DNA of 64,000 nucleotides, from positions 1 through 64,000 of the forward strand of contig NZ_JOIR01000003.1 in assembly GCF_000720115.1 (NCBI RefSeq), in the 5' to 3' direction. A program made the position numbers and the translations under genes. Position 1 is the stretch's first letter; the number at the start of each line of letters is the position of its first letter. The notes under the pieces were generated by a model. That model ran no database searches. It was not told where the DNA came from and saw only the letters and a program-made list of their open reading frames with translations. Of the stretch, positions 45,559 to 54,556 are shown piece after piece. Source of the stretch: Streptomyces sp. NRRL F-2580. GTDB taxonomy: Bacteria; Actinomycetota; Actinomycetes; Streptomycetales; Streptomycetaceae.

Positions 45559-46604
45559 GGGCCGATCCTTCCATGCATCCGAAAAATACGGTCGTACGCG
45601 GCGGCCAGCAGCTCCGGATCGTGCTTCGGAGAACCGTCCTGCCTGGCCACGGGGGCCAGCTCGACCGCGGCACCGAACCGTTTCGCGGCATCGGCGAGGG
45701 ACTCGCGGTCGGGTACGGCGGCCTCGTCGGCCAGCACCACGTCCAGGGCGAGTTTAGGGGCGTGTCGGGCCAAAACCTCCAAATGACGCTGCGGAGAGAA
45801 GCCCTCTGTTTCGCCGGGCTGCGGCGCGAGGTTCAGCGAGAGGACCCGCCGGGCCTTCGTCTCGACCAGCGCGTCGAGCAGTTCCGGCACCAGCAGGTGC
45901 GGAATGACGGAGGAGAACCAGGACCCCGGGCCGAGAACCACCCAGTCGGCGTCCAGGACCGCCGCGACGGCCTCCGGCACGGCCGGCGGGTCGCCGGGCA
46001 CCACCTGTACGGAGAGCACCTCGCCCGGGGTCAGCGCCACGGTGGCCTGCCCGCGGACGGTGTCCACGTCCTCGGGTCTGGCCGGATCGTGCCCCCTGAC
46101 CAGGGCCTGGAGCTCCAGCGGCACCGCCGACATCGGCAGCACCCGGCCCTGGGCACCGAGCAGCCTGCCCACCAGGTCGAGGGCCTGGACGGGGTCGCCG
46201 AGCTGTTCCCACAGGGCGACGATCAGCAGGTTGCCGACGGCGTGCCCGTGCAGGTCGCCCTCGGACTGGAAGCGGTGCTGGATGACCCGGGCCCAGGTCT
46301 GGCCCCAGTCGTCGTCCCCGCACAGCGCGGCCAGCGCCTTGCGCAGGTCGCCGGGCGGCAGTACGCCGAGCTCCTCCCGGAGCCGGCCGCTGGAGCCGCC
46401 GTCGTCGGCGACGGTGACCACGGCGGTGAGGTCACCGGTGATCCGGCGCAGGGCGGCGAGGGAGGCCGACAGGCCCTGGCCGCCGCCGAGCGCGACCACC
46501 TTGGGCGCGGCGCCGCGCCGGCGGCCGGAGCGGCCCGCGCCGTCCTCGCCCCGTCCCGGGGTGAGACGGCGCAGACGGCTCAGGCGCGGGGTCCGTGCGG
46601 TCAC
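45549..46604 (-). CDS. yvcK: YvcK/CofD-like UDP-GlcNAc-binding protein
   Basis: A 351-residue CofD-like protein linked to cell-wall precursor control. GTG 46604 overlaps the rapZ stop by 4 bp (GTGA). The nucleotide-sugar motif is [18 protein letters not shown], followed by [28 protein letters not shown]. The C-terminal domain contains [14 protein letters not shown]. The N-terminal 30 residues are basic and lack structure. YvcK-like genes sit between rapZ and whiA in most actinobacteria. Confidence 0.93.
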   Translation of the reverse strand: MTARTPRLSRLRRLTPGRGEDGAGRSGRRRGAAPKVVALGGGQGLSASLAALRRITGDLTAVVTVADDGGSSGRLREELGVLPPGDLRKALAALCGDDDWGQTWARVIQHRFQSEGDLHGHAVGNLLIVALWEQLGDPVQALDLVGRLLGAQGRVLPMSAVPLELQALVRGHDPARPEDVDTVRGQATVALTPGEVLSVQVVPGDPPAVPEAVAAVLDADWVVLGPGSWFSSVIPHLLVPELLDALVETKARRVLSLNLAPQPGETEGFSPQRHLEVLARHAPKLALDVVLADEAAVPDRESLADAAKRFGAAVELAPVARQDGSPKHDPELLAAAYDRIFRMHGRIGPWR

Positions 46605-47548
46605 TCGCGCCCCATGTCCCGGTGGACGACGACGGTCTCGACTCCCTCGGAGGCGAGGCGGGCGGCGAGCTTCTCGGACATGGCCACGCTGCGGTGCTTG
46701 CCGCCCGTGCAGCCGACCGCGATCGTCACGTACCGCTTGCCCTCGCGGCGGTAGCCGGTGGCGATGAGCTGGAGCAGCTCGGTGTAGCGGTCGAGGAACT
46801 CCTTGGCGCCGGGCTGGCTGAAGACGTACCCCGACACCTCCTCGTTGAGCCCGGTGAAGGGGCGCAGCTCCGGGACCCAGTGCGGGTTCGGGATGAAGCG
46901 GCAGTCGACGACGAGGTCGGCGTCGACGGGGAGGCCGTACTTGTAGCCGAAGGACATGACGGTGGCCCGCAGCTCGGGCTCCTCGTCCCCGGCGAACTGG
47001 GCGTCCATCTTGGCGCGCAGCTCGTGCACGTTCAGGCTGGAGGTGTCGATCACCAGGTCGGCGTCGCCGCGCAGCTCGCGCAGCAGGTCGCGCTCGGCGG
47101 CGATGCCGTCGGTGATGCGCCCGTCGCCCTGGAGCGGGTGCGGACGGCGGACCGACTCGAAGCGGCGGACCAGCGCGTCGTCGGAGGACTCCAGGAAAAC
47201 GATCCGGCGGGTGACGCCGCGGCTGTCGAGGTCGGCGAGGGACTCGCGCAGGGCGTCGAAGAACTGGCGGCCGCGGACGTCGACGACGACGGCGATGCGT
47301 GCCACGTTGCCCTGGGAGCGGGCGCCGAGCTCCACCATGGTGGGGATCAGCGCCGGCGGGAGGTTGTCGACGACGAACCAGCCGAGGTCCTCCAGACACT
47401 TGGCCGCCGTACTGCGGCCGGCCCCGGACATGCCGGAGATGATCACCAGCTCGGGGATGGCCGCCTCGGCGGTCTCGCCGGGCTCCACTGTCGTGCCCGT
47501 ACTCACCTGTGCTCCGTCTCGGTCGTGCGTGGTCTCGTGCTCGGTCAT
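46601..47548 (-). CDS. rapZ: RapZ family nucleotide-binding protein
   Basis: A 315-residue RapZ-like protein. The P-loop is SGMSGAGRSTAAKCLEDLGWFVVDNLPP with Arg in place of the Walker A Lys, as in other actinobacterial members. The C-terminal domain has VDLVVDCRFIPNPHWVPELRPFTG-like sequence and IAVGCTGGKHRSVAMSEKLA. The family binds nucleotides and small RNA in Proteobacteria; the role here is less clear. The N-terminal 30 residues are acidic. Confidence 0.94.
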   Translation of the reverse strand: MTEHETTHDRDGAQVSTGTTVEPGETAEAAIPELVIISGMSGAGRSTAAKCLEDLGWFVVDNLPPALIPTMVELGARSQGNVARIAVVVDVRGRQFFDALRESLADLDSRGVTRRIVFLESSDDALVRRFESVRRPHPLQGDGRITDGIAAERDLLRELRGDADLVIDTSSLNVHELRAKMDAQFAGDEEPELRATVMSFGYKYGLPVDADLVVDCRFIPNPHWVPELRPFTGLNEEVSGYVFSQPGAKEFLDRYTELLQLIATGYRREGKRYVTIAVGCTGGKHRSVAMSEKLAARLASEGVETVVVHRDMGRE

Positions 47549-47581
47549 TGCTCGGTCCCCCGTTCGGACGATGGCTCCCGG

Positions 47582-49582
47582 CTACCGCCGGGAGGTGCCC
47601 CCACCCGCGGGGGCGGGGTTCTCATCCTCAATGATCTCTCCTGTCGCCATGTTGACGGCAGGGCCGGCGGGGACCGCCCCGGCGAGGGCCGCGGCCACGG
47701 TCTCGGCCGTCTTGCGTCCTATGCCCGGGACCTCGCAGATCTGGTCGATTGTCGCCTGTCTCAGCTTCTTCACCGAACCGAAGTGCTTGATCAGGGCTTG
47801 TTTGCGGCTCTCGCCGAGGCCGGGCACCTCGTCCAGGGGGCCGGACTTCAGGCGCTTGCCGCGCTTGTTGCGCTGGTACTGGATGGCGAAACGGTGGGCT
47901 TCGTCACGCACCCGCTGGAGCAGGTAGAGGCCCTCGCTGGTGCGGGGCAGCACGACGGGGTCGTCCTCGCCGGGCAGCCAGACCTCCTCCAGCCGCTTGG
48001 CCAGGCCGCACACGGCGACGTCGTCCACCCCGAGCTCCTCCAGGGCCCGCTTGGCGGCGGCGACCTGCGGCTGCCCGCCGTCGACGACGACGAGCTGCGG
48101 CGGGTACGCGAAGCGCTGGGGCCGCCCGTCGTCCTCGGGCACCGCGCCCTCGCCGTCCTCGGCCTCCCACTCGCCGGTCTTCAGCTTCTCCTGGAGGTAG
48201 CGGCGGAAGCGCCGCGAGACCACCTCGTGCATGGAGCGGACGTCGTCCTGCCCTTCGAACGACTTGATCTGGAACCGCCGGTACTCGCTCTTGCGGGCCA
48301 GCCCGTCCTCGAACACGACCATCGACGCGACGACGTCGTCCCCTTGGAGGTGGGAGATGTCGAAGCACTCGATGCGCAGCGGGGCGCTGTCGAGCTCCAG
48401 GGCCTCGGCGATCTCCTCCAGGGCCCGGGAGCGGGTGGTGAGGTCGCTGGCGCGCTTGGTCTTGTGCAGGGCGAGGGACTGCTGCGCGTTGCGGTGGACG
48501 GTCTCCATGAGGGCCTTCTTGTCGCCGCGCTGCGGTATCCGCAGGCTGACCTGGGACCCCCGGCGGTCGGCGAGCCACTGGCTCAGCGCGGCCGTGTCCT
48601 CCGGCAGCGCCGGGACCAGCACCTCCTTGGGGACGGCCTCGCCCTTCTCCTCGCCGTACAGCTGCTGGAGGGCGTGCTCGACGAGCCCGGCGGTGTCGAC
48701 GGCCTCCACCTTGTCGGTGACCCAGCCGCGCTGGCCGCGGACCCGGCCGCCGCGCACGTGGAAGATCTGCACCGCCGCTTCGAGCTCGTCCTCGGCGACC
48801 GCGATCAGGTCGGCGTCGGTGGCGTCGGCCAGCACGACGGCGTTCTTCTCCATGGCCCGGCGCAGCGCCCCGATGTCGTCGCGCAGCCGGGCGGCCTTCT
48901 CGTACTCCATCTCCTCGGCGGCCTCGTGCATCTCCTTCTCCAGGCGGGAGAGGTACGTCCCCGTCCGCCCGGCCATGAAGTCGCAGAAGTCCTCGGCCAG
49001 TTCGCGGTGCTCATCGGGGGTGACGCGGCCGACGCAGGGCGCGGAACACTTTCCGATGTAGCCGAGCAGGCAGGGGCGGCCGATCTGGGCGGAGCGCTTG
49101 AACACTCCGGCGGAGCAGGTCCGTACCGGGAACACCCGGAGCATGAGGTCGACGGTCTCGCGGATGGCCCAGGCGTGTCCGTACGGACCGAAGTAGCGCA
49201 CGCCCTTCTTCTTGGGCCCGCGCATGACCTGGACCCGGGGGTACTGCTCGTTCATGGTCACGGCGAGGGAGGGGTAGCTCTTGTCGTCCCGGTACTTGAC
49301 GTTGAACCGGGGGTCGAACTCCTTGATCCACGAATACTCCAGCTGGAGCGCCTCGACCTCGGTGGACACCACGGTCCACTCGACGGAGGCGGCCGTGGTC
49401 ACCATGGTGGCGGTACGGGGGTGCAGGCCGGCGACGTCCTGGAAGTAGCTGGCCAGGCGCTGGCGCAGGCTCTTGGCCTTCCCGACGTAGATCACCCGGC
49501 GGTGCTCGTCGCGGAACCTGTAGACCCCCGGGGAGTCGGGGATCTGTCCCGGCTGGGGGCGATAGCTGGAAGGGTCGGCCAT
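47582..49582 (-). CDS. uvrC: UvrC, excinuclease ABC subunit C
   Basis: A 666-residue incision nuclease of nucleotide excision repair. The GIY-YIG domain is at the N terminus ([32 protein letters not shown]). The UVR motif is [31 protein letters not shown]. The C-terminal RNase H-like domain contains [20 protein letters not shown] and [15 protein letters not shown], and the tandem HhH is [16 protein letters not shown] and [12 protein letters not shown]. The last residues GGGTSRR and the stop come from a dispersed repeat. ATG 49582 was chosen from the conserved N terminus. Confidence 0.97.
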   Translation of the reverse strand: MADPSSYRPQPGQIPDSPGVYRFRDEHRRVIYVGKAKSLRQRLASYFQDVAGLHPRTATMVTTAASVEWTVVSTEVEALQLEYSWIKEFDPRFNVKYRDDKSYPSLAVTMNEQYPRVQVMRGPKKKGVRYFGPYGHAWAIRETVDLMLRVFPVRTCSAGVFKRSAQIGRPCLLGYIGKCSAPCVGRVTPDEHRELAEDFCDFMAGRTGTYLSRLEKEMHEAAEEMEYEKAARLRDDIGALRRAMEKNAVVLADATDADLIAVAEDELEAAVQIFHVRGGRVRGQRGWVTDKVEAVDTAGLVEHALQQLYGEEKGEAVPKEVLVPALPEDTAALSQWLADRRGSQVSLRIPQRGDKKALMETVHRNAQQSLALHKTKRASDLTTRSRALEEIAEALELDSAPLRIECFDISHLQGDDVVASMVVFEDGLARKSEYRRFQIKSFEGQDDVRSMHEVVSRRFRRYLQEKLKTGEWEAEDGEGAVPEDDGRPQRFAYPPQLVVVDGGQPQVAAAKRALEELGVDDVAVCGLAKRLEEVWLPGEDDPVVLPRTSEGLYLLQRVRDEAHRFAIQYQRNKRGKRLKSGPLDEVPGLGESRKQALIKHFGSVKKLRQATIDQICEVPGIGRKTAETVAAALAGAVPAGPAVNMATGEIIEDENPAPAGGGTSRR
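47587..47603. repeat. 17-bp dispersed repeat core at the uvrC 3' end
   Basis: gccgggaggtgccccca (47587-47603) is identical to 36329-36345 within pgi. Here it provides the last codons of uvrC, five bases from its stop. Confidence 0.75.
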
Positions 49583-49698
49583 GCCAACCACCCTACTGGC
49601 GCGGTCCGACAACGCGCCGCAGCCCTCCGGGCCCGGTCTGCGGATCCGGGCCGTCCGCCGCTCGGGGCTCCCGGGCTCCGCCCGGACCCGTAAAGAAC

Positions 49699-49790
49699 GG
49701 GGCTCCGCCCCGGACCCCGTGCCTCAAACGCCGGCGAGGCTGTATTTCAGCCCGTCCGGCGTTTGAGGACCGGGTCGGGGGCGGAGCCCC
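49699..49790. repeat. dispersed palindromic repeat, full copy (reverse orientation)
   Basis: Left arm ggggctccgccccggacccc, then cctcaaacgccggcgaggctg; right arm cagcccgtccggcgtttgagg and gggggcggagcccc. The asymmetry in the centre is the reverse complement of the 34.3-kb copy. It lies upstream of uvrC and downstream of the next minus-strand gene. Confidence 0.85.
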
Positions 49791-49867
49791 GGGAAACGGC
49801 GAAAGGGCGGGGGGAGCCGCCCACAGGGCCCGGCCGCTGGCCGCAGCCGGACCCTGCTGGTGCGGGG

Positions 49868-50659
49868 TTACCCCGCAGTCACGGCCCGGCGGCGGCGCAG
49901 GCCCAGTGCCCCGGCCCCGCCGAGCGCGAGGGCACCGGCGGCAGCCACCACCCCGCCCGGAATCCCGGCGCCCTCGGCAGGGGCTTCGGCGTAGCCGCCC
50001 GCACCGCCCCGCGAGGCATACGCGGAGCCGGGGAGCTTGTCCCCGTAGGCGGCAGCCACCCGGGCCCGGTACCCGTCCAGGCCGGCGCCCCCGGCGCCCA
50101 CGGCCCGCACCGCGTCCTCGTCCAGCGGCAGCACCCGGCCGCCCCCGGCCACGTACCACGCGTCGATCTGCGGCTCCCGGAACACCGTCCCGCCGGGCAG
50201 TTTCTCCGCGCCCAGGCGCGCGTAGCGGAATTCGTCGTCGCCGGTGGCGATGTTCACCACCTGCCAGCCCGCCTCCGTCCGCGCCGTCCACAGCGCGGCC
50301 TGCTGCCCGTCGGAGGAGACCGCCTTGCTGGCGAGGAACTCCAGGCGGGCGACGGACGCCCCCGCCCGGCCCGCGACGAAGTCCGGGGAGAGGTGGTTGA
50401 CCGGTATCGCCTCGCCCTCGATCCGGGGTCGCGCGGCCGTGAGGGAGACCTTGCCCTCCCGGGCGAAGAAGCGGGAGAGCGTGGCGAGGGTGTCGGGTGC
50501 GGTGGCCGCCCGCGTGGCGGCGGCCCGGTTCTCGGCGGTGGCGGCCTCGGGCTGCGGCACGGGACCCCCGGGAGCCGCGGCGGCGAGCGGGGCGAGCCCG
50601 AGGAGGGCGGTGGCGGCGAGGACCGCGGCGGCGGTGGCGCGCAGGGTCATGGCGGTCAC
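49868..50659 (-). CDS. exported, C-terminally membrane-anchored protein of unknown function
   Basis: A 263-residue protein. GTG 50659 overlaps the stop of the upstream protease gene by 4 bp (GTGA), so translation is likely coupled. The signal peptide is residues 1-28 (AAAVLAATALLGLAPLAAAA). A mixed domain follows (SLTAARPRIEGEAIPVNHLSPDFV, SDGQQAALWTARTEAGWQVVNIATGDDEFRYARLG). A C-terminal helix (IPGGVVAAAGALALGGAGAL) ends in RRRR, forming a membrane anchor. There is no LPXTG motif. By context it may work with the secreted protease; this is inference. Confidence 0.8.
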   Translation of the reverse strand: MTAMTLRATAAAVLAATALLGLAPLAAAAPGGPVPQPEAATAENRAAATRAATAPDTLATLSRFFAREGKVSLTAARPRIEGEAIPVNHLSPDFVAGRAGASVARLEFLASKAVSSDGQQAALWTARTEAGWQVVNIATGDDEFRYARLGAEKLPGGTVFREPQIDAWYVAGGGRVLPLDEDAVRAVGAGGAGLDGYRARVAAAYGDKLPGSAYASRGGAGGYAEAPAEGAGIPGGVVAAAGALALGGAGALGLRRRRAVTAG

Positions 50660-51252
50660 GCCCCGATCCGGTAGAGGGAGTGGGTCCAGGAGAAGGTGCT
50701 GTTGTTCACGTACCAGGCGTGCGAGGCCCAGTTGTAGCGGTCGCTGGAGGGCCAGGGGTCGCCCCAGTACACCCAGTTGCTCGCGGTGTCGTAGCCGTAG
50801 ACGACGTGCATGTGGCCGCCGCCGTTCGACCACTGGATCCGGGTCTCGATCGGCCGGTTGGCGTTGATCTCGCTCTGGACGGTGGAGTACTGGAGCCAGC
50901 CGGTCACGTACGAGCCGGGGTTGATGCCGGCCCAGCGCAGTCCGGTCTGGACGTTGCCGAGGGTGGCCTGGTTGTTGGGGCACTCGGAGCCCTGCTGGCG
51001 GTTGAAGGCAGCGTTGCAGAACTGGTTCTGGGTGTGGTTCCGGCCGAACCAGGTGGCGATGGTGTTGCCGCCCGCGGCCCAGCACCAGTTGGTCTTCTGC
51101 TGCGCCTGCATGGTGATGTTCAGGCGTTTGTAGGCCAGGGCGGAGTCGGTGCCGGTCTCGGCTGCCGTGGCGGTGGCGGTGCCGACGGGCAGGGTGAACA
51201 GCACGGCGGTGAGGAGGGCGGCCGGGGAAAGCCGCCGGTTTCGGGTGCGCAT
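50656..51252 (-). CDS. secreted papain-like cysteine protease (AvrRpt2/C39-like)
   Basis: A 198-residue exported protease. The signal peptide ends near residue 30 (TATATA). The catalytic Cys57 is in TNWCWAAGGN, His147 in GGGHMHVVYGYD and Asp165 in YWGDPWP, the order of the papain-like Cys-His-Asn/Asp triad. Other cysteines (Cys79, Cys91) could form a disulfide. ATG 51252 is the start. It is followed by an overlapping anchored-protein gene. The substrate is unknown. Confidence 0.85.
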   Translation of the reverse strand: MRTRNRRLSPAALLTAVLFTLPVGTATATAAETGTDSALAYKRLNITMQAQQKTNWCWAAGGNTIATWFGRNHTQNQFCNAAFNRQQGSECPNNQATLGNVQTGLRWAGINPGSYVTGWLQYSTVQSEINANRPIETRIQWSNGGGHMHVVYGYDTASNWVYWGDPWPSSDRYNWASHAWYVNNSTFSWTHSLYRIGA

Positions 51253-51368
51253 CGCGTTCCTCCCGGTGTGGGGAGTGGGGGGTGGAGGAGCGCGTCCGGA
51301 CGCTGTGGAGGAGCATCGAACAGTTGTCGCGATCAGGTCAACACGCTTCAATACGCGGTGACGTTGCA

Positions 51369-51470
51369 GTGTGAACGGTGGGGCTGCGGTGTGAACGGTT
51401 GCTGTCGTTCCACCTGGTCCCCCGGAGCCTCCGGCGCGATCCTCCGCGCCGACGCGTGTGAACGTTCACA
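51369..51470. promoter_or_regulatory. three GTGTGAACG sites in the protease / HTH divergent region
   Basis: GTGTGAACGGT occurs at 51369-51379 and 51389-51399, 20 bp apart. A third copy begins at 51456 and becomes the perfect 14-bp palindrome TGTGAACGTTCACA (51457-51470), immediately ahead of the ribosome site of the regulator gene. This suggests operators for the divergently encoded HTH protein. Confidence 0.6.
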
Positions 51471-51481
51471 GAGGAGTCGTG

Positions 51482-52414
51482 ATGGCGCCGACGGGGGACA
51501 CGGCCGAACTCGGCCGGTTGCTGCGCGGCGGCCCCTTCCACCTCGCCCTGCGCGCCGCCCTCGCCGCGCGCGGGCTGCCCCTGCACCGGATCCAGCACCG
51601 GCTGGCGGCACGGGGCATCAAGGTCGGTGTCACCAGCCTCAGTTACTGGCAGCAGGGCGCCCGGCGGCCGCGCCACGCGGAGTCACTGCGGGCCGTCACC
51701 GCACTGGAGGAGATCCTGGAGCTGCCCGAGGGCGCCCTCCTGCGCCTGCTCGCCGCGCCGGAACCCGGCCCGGGGCCGGCCCGTCCGGCCACCCGCTCGT
51801 ACCGGGCCCTGTTCAGCATGGGCGCCGCGGTGGAGCGGCTGCTGGACGGGATGGAGCTGCCGCCGGACGGCGGACTGCACTCGCTCGGCCACCACGAGCG
51901 GGTCCGCATCGGTCCGGCGGGCGAGCTGCGGGTCCGCGAGTCGCAGCAGATCGTCCGCGCGCACCGCGACGGGGTCGACCGCTACCTCGCCGTCCACCAC
52001 GGAGACCCGGGCTGCGACGTCTCCCGGATCCGCGTGGCGGCGTACGAGAACTGCCGTACGGGCCGGGTGCGCTGCCATCCGGAGGCCGGGGTGGTGGTCG
52101 CGGAGCTGCTCTTCGACGCGCGGCTGCGGCGCGGGGACACCTACGTCTTCGGCTACGGCATCGAGGACGGCACGGGCTCCCGCAGCGGCGAGTACGTGCG
52201 CGGCTTCAGCTACGCGGGCGGCCAGTACATGCTCCAGGTCCGCTTCGACGAGGCGGCCCTGCCGGTGCGCTGCCGGCGCTTCGCCCGTACCGGGCCGAAG
52301 GCCCCGCGCACGGGCCTCGCGGACCTGACGCCCAGTGGCCGGCACCGGGCGGTGCACCTGGTGGAGCAGACGGTGCGGCGCGGGATCCTCGGGATCAGCT
52401 GGGACTGGGAGTGA
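51482..52414 (+). CDS. HTH-containing regulatory protein (Streptomyces-specific)
   Basis: A 310-residue protein. ATG 51482 follows GAGGAG at 6 nt. The N-terminal segment (LHRIQHRLAARGIKVGVTSLSYWQQGARRPRHAESLRAVTALEEIL, about 32-80) looks like an XRE-type helix-turn-helix. The C-terminal 220 residues are beta-rich with conserved Arg and Tyr positions (AAYENCRTGRVRCHPEAG, GYGIEDGTGSRSGEYVRGFSYAGGQYMLQVRF), and may sense a ligand. It is divergent from the protease operon. Regulation of that operon is inferred from position and repeats. Confidence 0.75.
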   Translation: MAPTGDTAELGRLLRGGPFHLALRAALAARGLPLHRIQHRLAARGIKVGVTSLSYWQQGARRPRHAESLRAVTALEEILELPEGALLRLLAAPEPGPGPARPATRSYRALFSMGAAVERLLDGMELPPDGGLHSLGHHERVRIGPAGELRVRESQQIVRAHRDGVDRYLAVHHGDPGCDVSRIRVAAYENCRTGRVRCHPEAGVVVAELLFDARLRRGDTYVFGYGIEDGTGSRSGEYVRGFSYAGGQYMLQVRFDEAALPVRCRRFARTGPKAPRTGLADLTPSGRHRAVHLVEQTVRRGILGISWDWE

Positions 52415-52425
52415 CCTGCGCGGGG

Positions 52426-52857
52426 TCAGCCCGCGATGAGCTTGCCGTTCTCGGCCCGGACGGGGACGGCGGCCAGCGGGGCGGACGCCGGGCCGCGCAG
52501 GACCTTGCCGGTGGCCACGTCGAAGCGGCTGCCGTGGCAGGGGCAGTTGCCCTGACCCTCGACGATCTTGTCGAGGACGCAGCCGGCGTGCGTGCACTGG
52601 GCGCTGAACGCCGTGTACCGGCCCTCCGCCGGGCAGCTGACGATCAGCTTCCTCTCCCGGTACAGCTTGGCGCCGCCCACCGGGACGTCGGACGCCGCGC
52701 CGAGCTCCACCGGCGCGGTGGGCGTGGCGGGGGTGGCGCTCCCGCTGTTGGTCTCGGTGGAACAGGCCGCGAGCGTCACTCCGGCGCCGGCGGCCCCGGC
52801 GAGCGCGGCGGCGCCCTTGAGGACGGTGCGGCGGGCGGCTGACTGCGACGCGGGCAT
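52426..52857 (-). CDS. Rieske 2Fe-2S Tat-exported lipoprotein
   Basis: A 143-residue exported protein. ATG 52857 has AGGAGA just upstream. The N terminus has a twin-arginine ARRTVLK and a lipobox LAAC with Cys32, so it is a Tat lipoprotein. The Rieske motifs are QCTHAGCVLD and CPCHGSRFD, with complete Cys/His ligands. Such proteins carry electrons at the outer membrane face; the partner is unknown. It converges with the HTH gene, 11 bp apart. Confidence 0.88.
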   Translation of the reverse strand: MPASQSAARRTVLKGAAALAGAAGAGVTLAACSTETNSGSATPATPTAPVELGAASDVPVGGAKLYRERKLIVSCPAEGRYTAFSAQCTHAGCVLDKIVEGQGNCPCHGSRFDVATGKVLRGPASAPLAAVPVRAENGKLIAG

Positions 52858-53000
52858 GCGGTTCTCCTGGGGTGCGGGCACGGTGGGGCGGGGTACGGGT
52901 ACGGCTACGGGCGGAGGCACGGACCGTGCGCGGGCGGAAGCCCGGCCGGGGCACCGGCCCACCCGACGATACCGCCGGCGCATGGGGTACCTTCCCCCGC

Positions 53001-53882
53001 GTGATCGTCGTCGGCGGAGAAGCCCTCATCGACCTGGTGCCCGCGGCGCGGCCGCCGGGCGCGCTGCTGCCCCGGCCGGGCGGCGGACCGTACAACACCG
53101 CGCTCGCCCTCGGCCGGCTCGGCGCCGAGGCGGCCTTCTGCTCGCGGGTCTCGGCGGACGGCTTCGGCGAGAGCCTGCTGGCCGGGCTGCGCGCGGCCGG
53201 GGTGGACGTGTCGCTGGTCCAGCGCGGACCGGAGCCGACCACGCTCGCCGTGCCCTCGCTGGCCCCGGACGGCTCCGCCTCGTACGGCTTCTACGTCGAG
53301 GGCACGGCGGACCGGCTGTTCACCCTGCCCCCCGCCCTCCCCGACGGGGTACGGGCCCTCGCGCTCGGCACCTGCTCGCTGGTCCTGGAACCTGGCGCGA
53401 GCGCGTACGAGGCCCTGCTGCGCCGGGAGTCGCGGCGCGGGCTGCTGACGCTGCTGGACCCCAACATCCGGCCGGCGCTGATCGCGGACCCGGCGGCGTA
53501 CCGCGCACGCTTCCTGGAGCGGCTGCTTCCGAGCACGACCGTCCTCAAGCTGTCCGAGGACGACGCGGCCTGGCTGGGCGGCGGGGTCCGCGACTGGCTG
53601 GCGGCGGGGCCCTCGGCGGTGGTGCTGACCCGGGGCGCGGCGGGCCTGACCGTCTGGACGCGGGAGGGCGCGGAGCACTCGGTGGCGGCCCGCCGGGTCG
53701 CGGTGGCCGACACGATCGGGGCGGGCGACACCGTCAACGCCGCCCTGCTGCACCGGCTGGCCGGGGCGCCGGGGCAGCCGGTGGACTGGCCGGACGTCCT
53801 GGCCTACGCCGCCCACGCTGCGGCCCTGACCTGCACGCGGGCGGGCGCGGAGCCCCCGTACGCGGCGGAGCTCAGCGGATAG
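53001..53882 (+). CDS. PfkB family carbohydrate kinase (fructokinase-like)
   Basis: A 293-residue sugar kinase. The N-terminal signature is VIVVGGEALIDLVP, the substrate motif is GGGPYNTALALGRLGAEAAFCSRV, and the ATP/catalytic motif is ADTIGAGDTVNAALLHRL, with the conserved Asp in GAGD. GTG 53001 has no Shine-Dalgarno site, and a TACCTT -10-like word lies at 52988-52993, so the mRNA could be leaderless. The substrate is not determined. The 3' end overlaps the convergent TetR gene by 11 bp. Confidence 0.88.
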   Translation: MIVVGGEALIDLVPAARPPGALLPRPGGGPYNTALALGRLGAEAAFCSRVSADGFGESLLAGLRAAGVDVSLVQRGPEPTTLAVPSLAPDGSASYGFYVEGTADRLFTLPPALPDGVRALALGTCSLVLEPGASAYEALLRRESRRGLLTLLDPNIRPALIADPAAYRARFLERLLPSTTVLKLSEDDAAWLGGGVRDWLAAGPSAVVLTRGAAGLTVWTREGAEHSVAARRVAVADTIGAGDTVNAALLHRLAGAPGQPVDWPDVLAYAAHAAALTCTRAGAEPPYAAELSG

Positions 53883-54483
53883 CGGCCCACAGGGTCCCGG
53901 CCACGGCCGGGGCGAACTCCTCCACCGGCTGGACCACCTGGGCGCCGGAGAAGTGCAGGAAGAAGGCCCGCTGGAAGCAGGCGCCGAGCAGCAGGGCGGC
54001 GGCCGCCGCCGGATCGGCGTCGGCCCGCAGCCGGCCGGCGTCGAGCTCCCGCCGCAGCCGGCCGGCCAGCGCGTCGAGGACCACGTGGGGCCCGGAGCCG
54101 ATCTTCTGCACGCCCTCGCGGTGGCGGATGAGCAGGGCGGGTTCGGCGAAGAGCGAGGCGGCCATGGGCATGGCGTCGGCGTAGAAGAGCGAGGCGTGCC
54201 GGGCGATGTCGGCGAGCGCCTCCTCGACCCCCTGCTCCGCCGGATCGGGATCGGCGTCCAGGGCGGCCATGAGCGGGCCCGCGTTGGGGGTGCGCTCCAT
54301 CAGCACGCGGACGAACAGCTCCTCCTTGTTCGCGAAGTACTTGTAGAGCGCGGCCTCCGAGCACCCGGCCTCGCGGGCGATGGCCTTGGTGGTGGCGTTG
54401 GCCAGGCCGCTGGTGCGCATCAGCTTCTCGGCGGCGTCGAGCAGCCGCTCGGGGGTGGGACGGCTTGACTTCGGGGTGAGCAT
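53872..54483 (-). CDS. TetR family transcriptional regulator
   Basis: A 203-residue regulator. The N-terminal HTH is PERLLDAAEKLMRTSGLANATTKAIAREAGCSEAALYKYFANKEEL (residues 11-56). The C-terminal domain is helical with the family's usual length. It is divergent from an NAD(P)-binding protein gene. A GGTGAGT-AAAC-ACTCACC palindrome (54508-54525) lies between the two. Confidence 0.92.
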   Translation of the reverse strand: MLTPKSSRPTPERLLDAAEKLMRTSGLANATTKAIAREAGCSEAALYKYFANKEELFVRVLMERTPNAGPLMAALDADPDPAEQGVEEALADIARHASLFYADAMPMAASLFAEPALLIRHREGVQKIGSGPHVVLDALAGRLRRELDAGRLRADADPAAAAALLLGACFQRAFFLHFSGAQVVQPVEEFAPAVAGTLWAAIR

Positions 54484-54507
54484 TCACTCACTCTAAAGGC
54501 AAGCAGA

Positions 54508-54525
54508 GGTGAGTAAACACTCACC
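54508..54525. promoter_or_regulatory. TetR operator between the divergent genes
   Basis: A perfect 18-bp palindrome with arms GGTGAGT and ACTCACC around AAAC. A half-site TGAGTGA (minus strand) overlaps 54484-54493. It is 25 bp from the TetR start and 31 bp from the NAD(P)-binding gene start. Confidence 0.75.
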
Positions 54526-54556
54526 CACCCGCATTCCCCTATGTCAGGGAGCCAGG

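Noticed and set aside
46595..49693. 1032-aa plus-strand ORF over rapZ/uvrC
   Set aside because: Antisense shadow caused by high GC; the minus-strand genes have full family motifs.
51369..51470. GTTCAC words as a PHO box
   Set aside because: The spacing is 20 bp and the third site is a palindrome, not 11-nt direct repeats.
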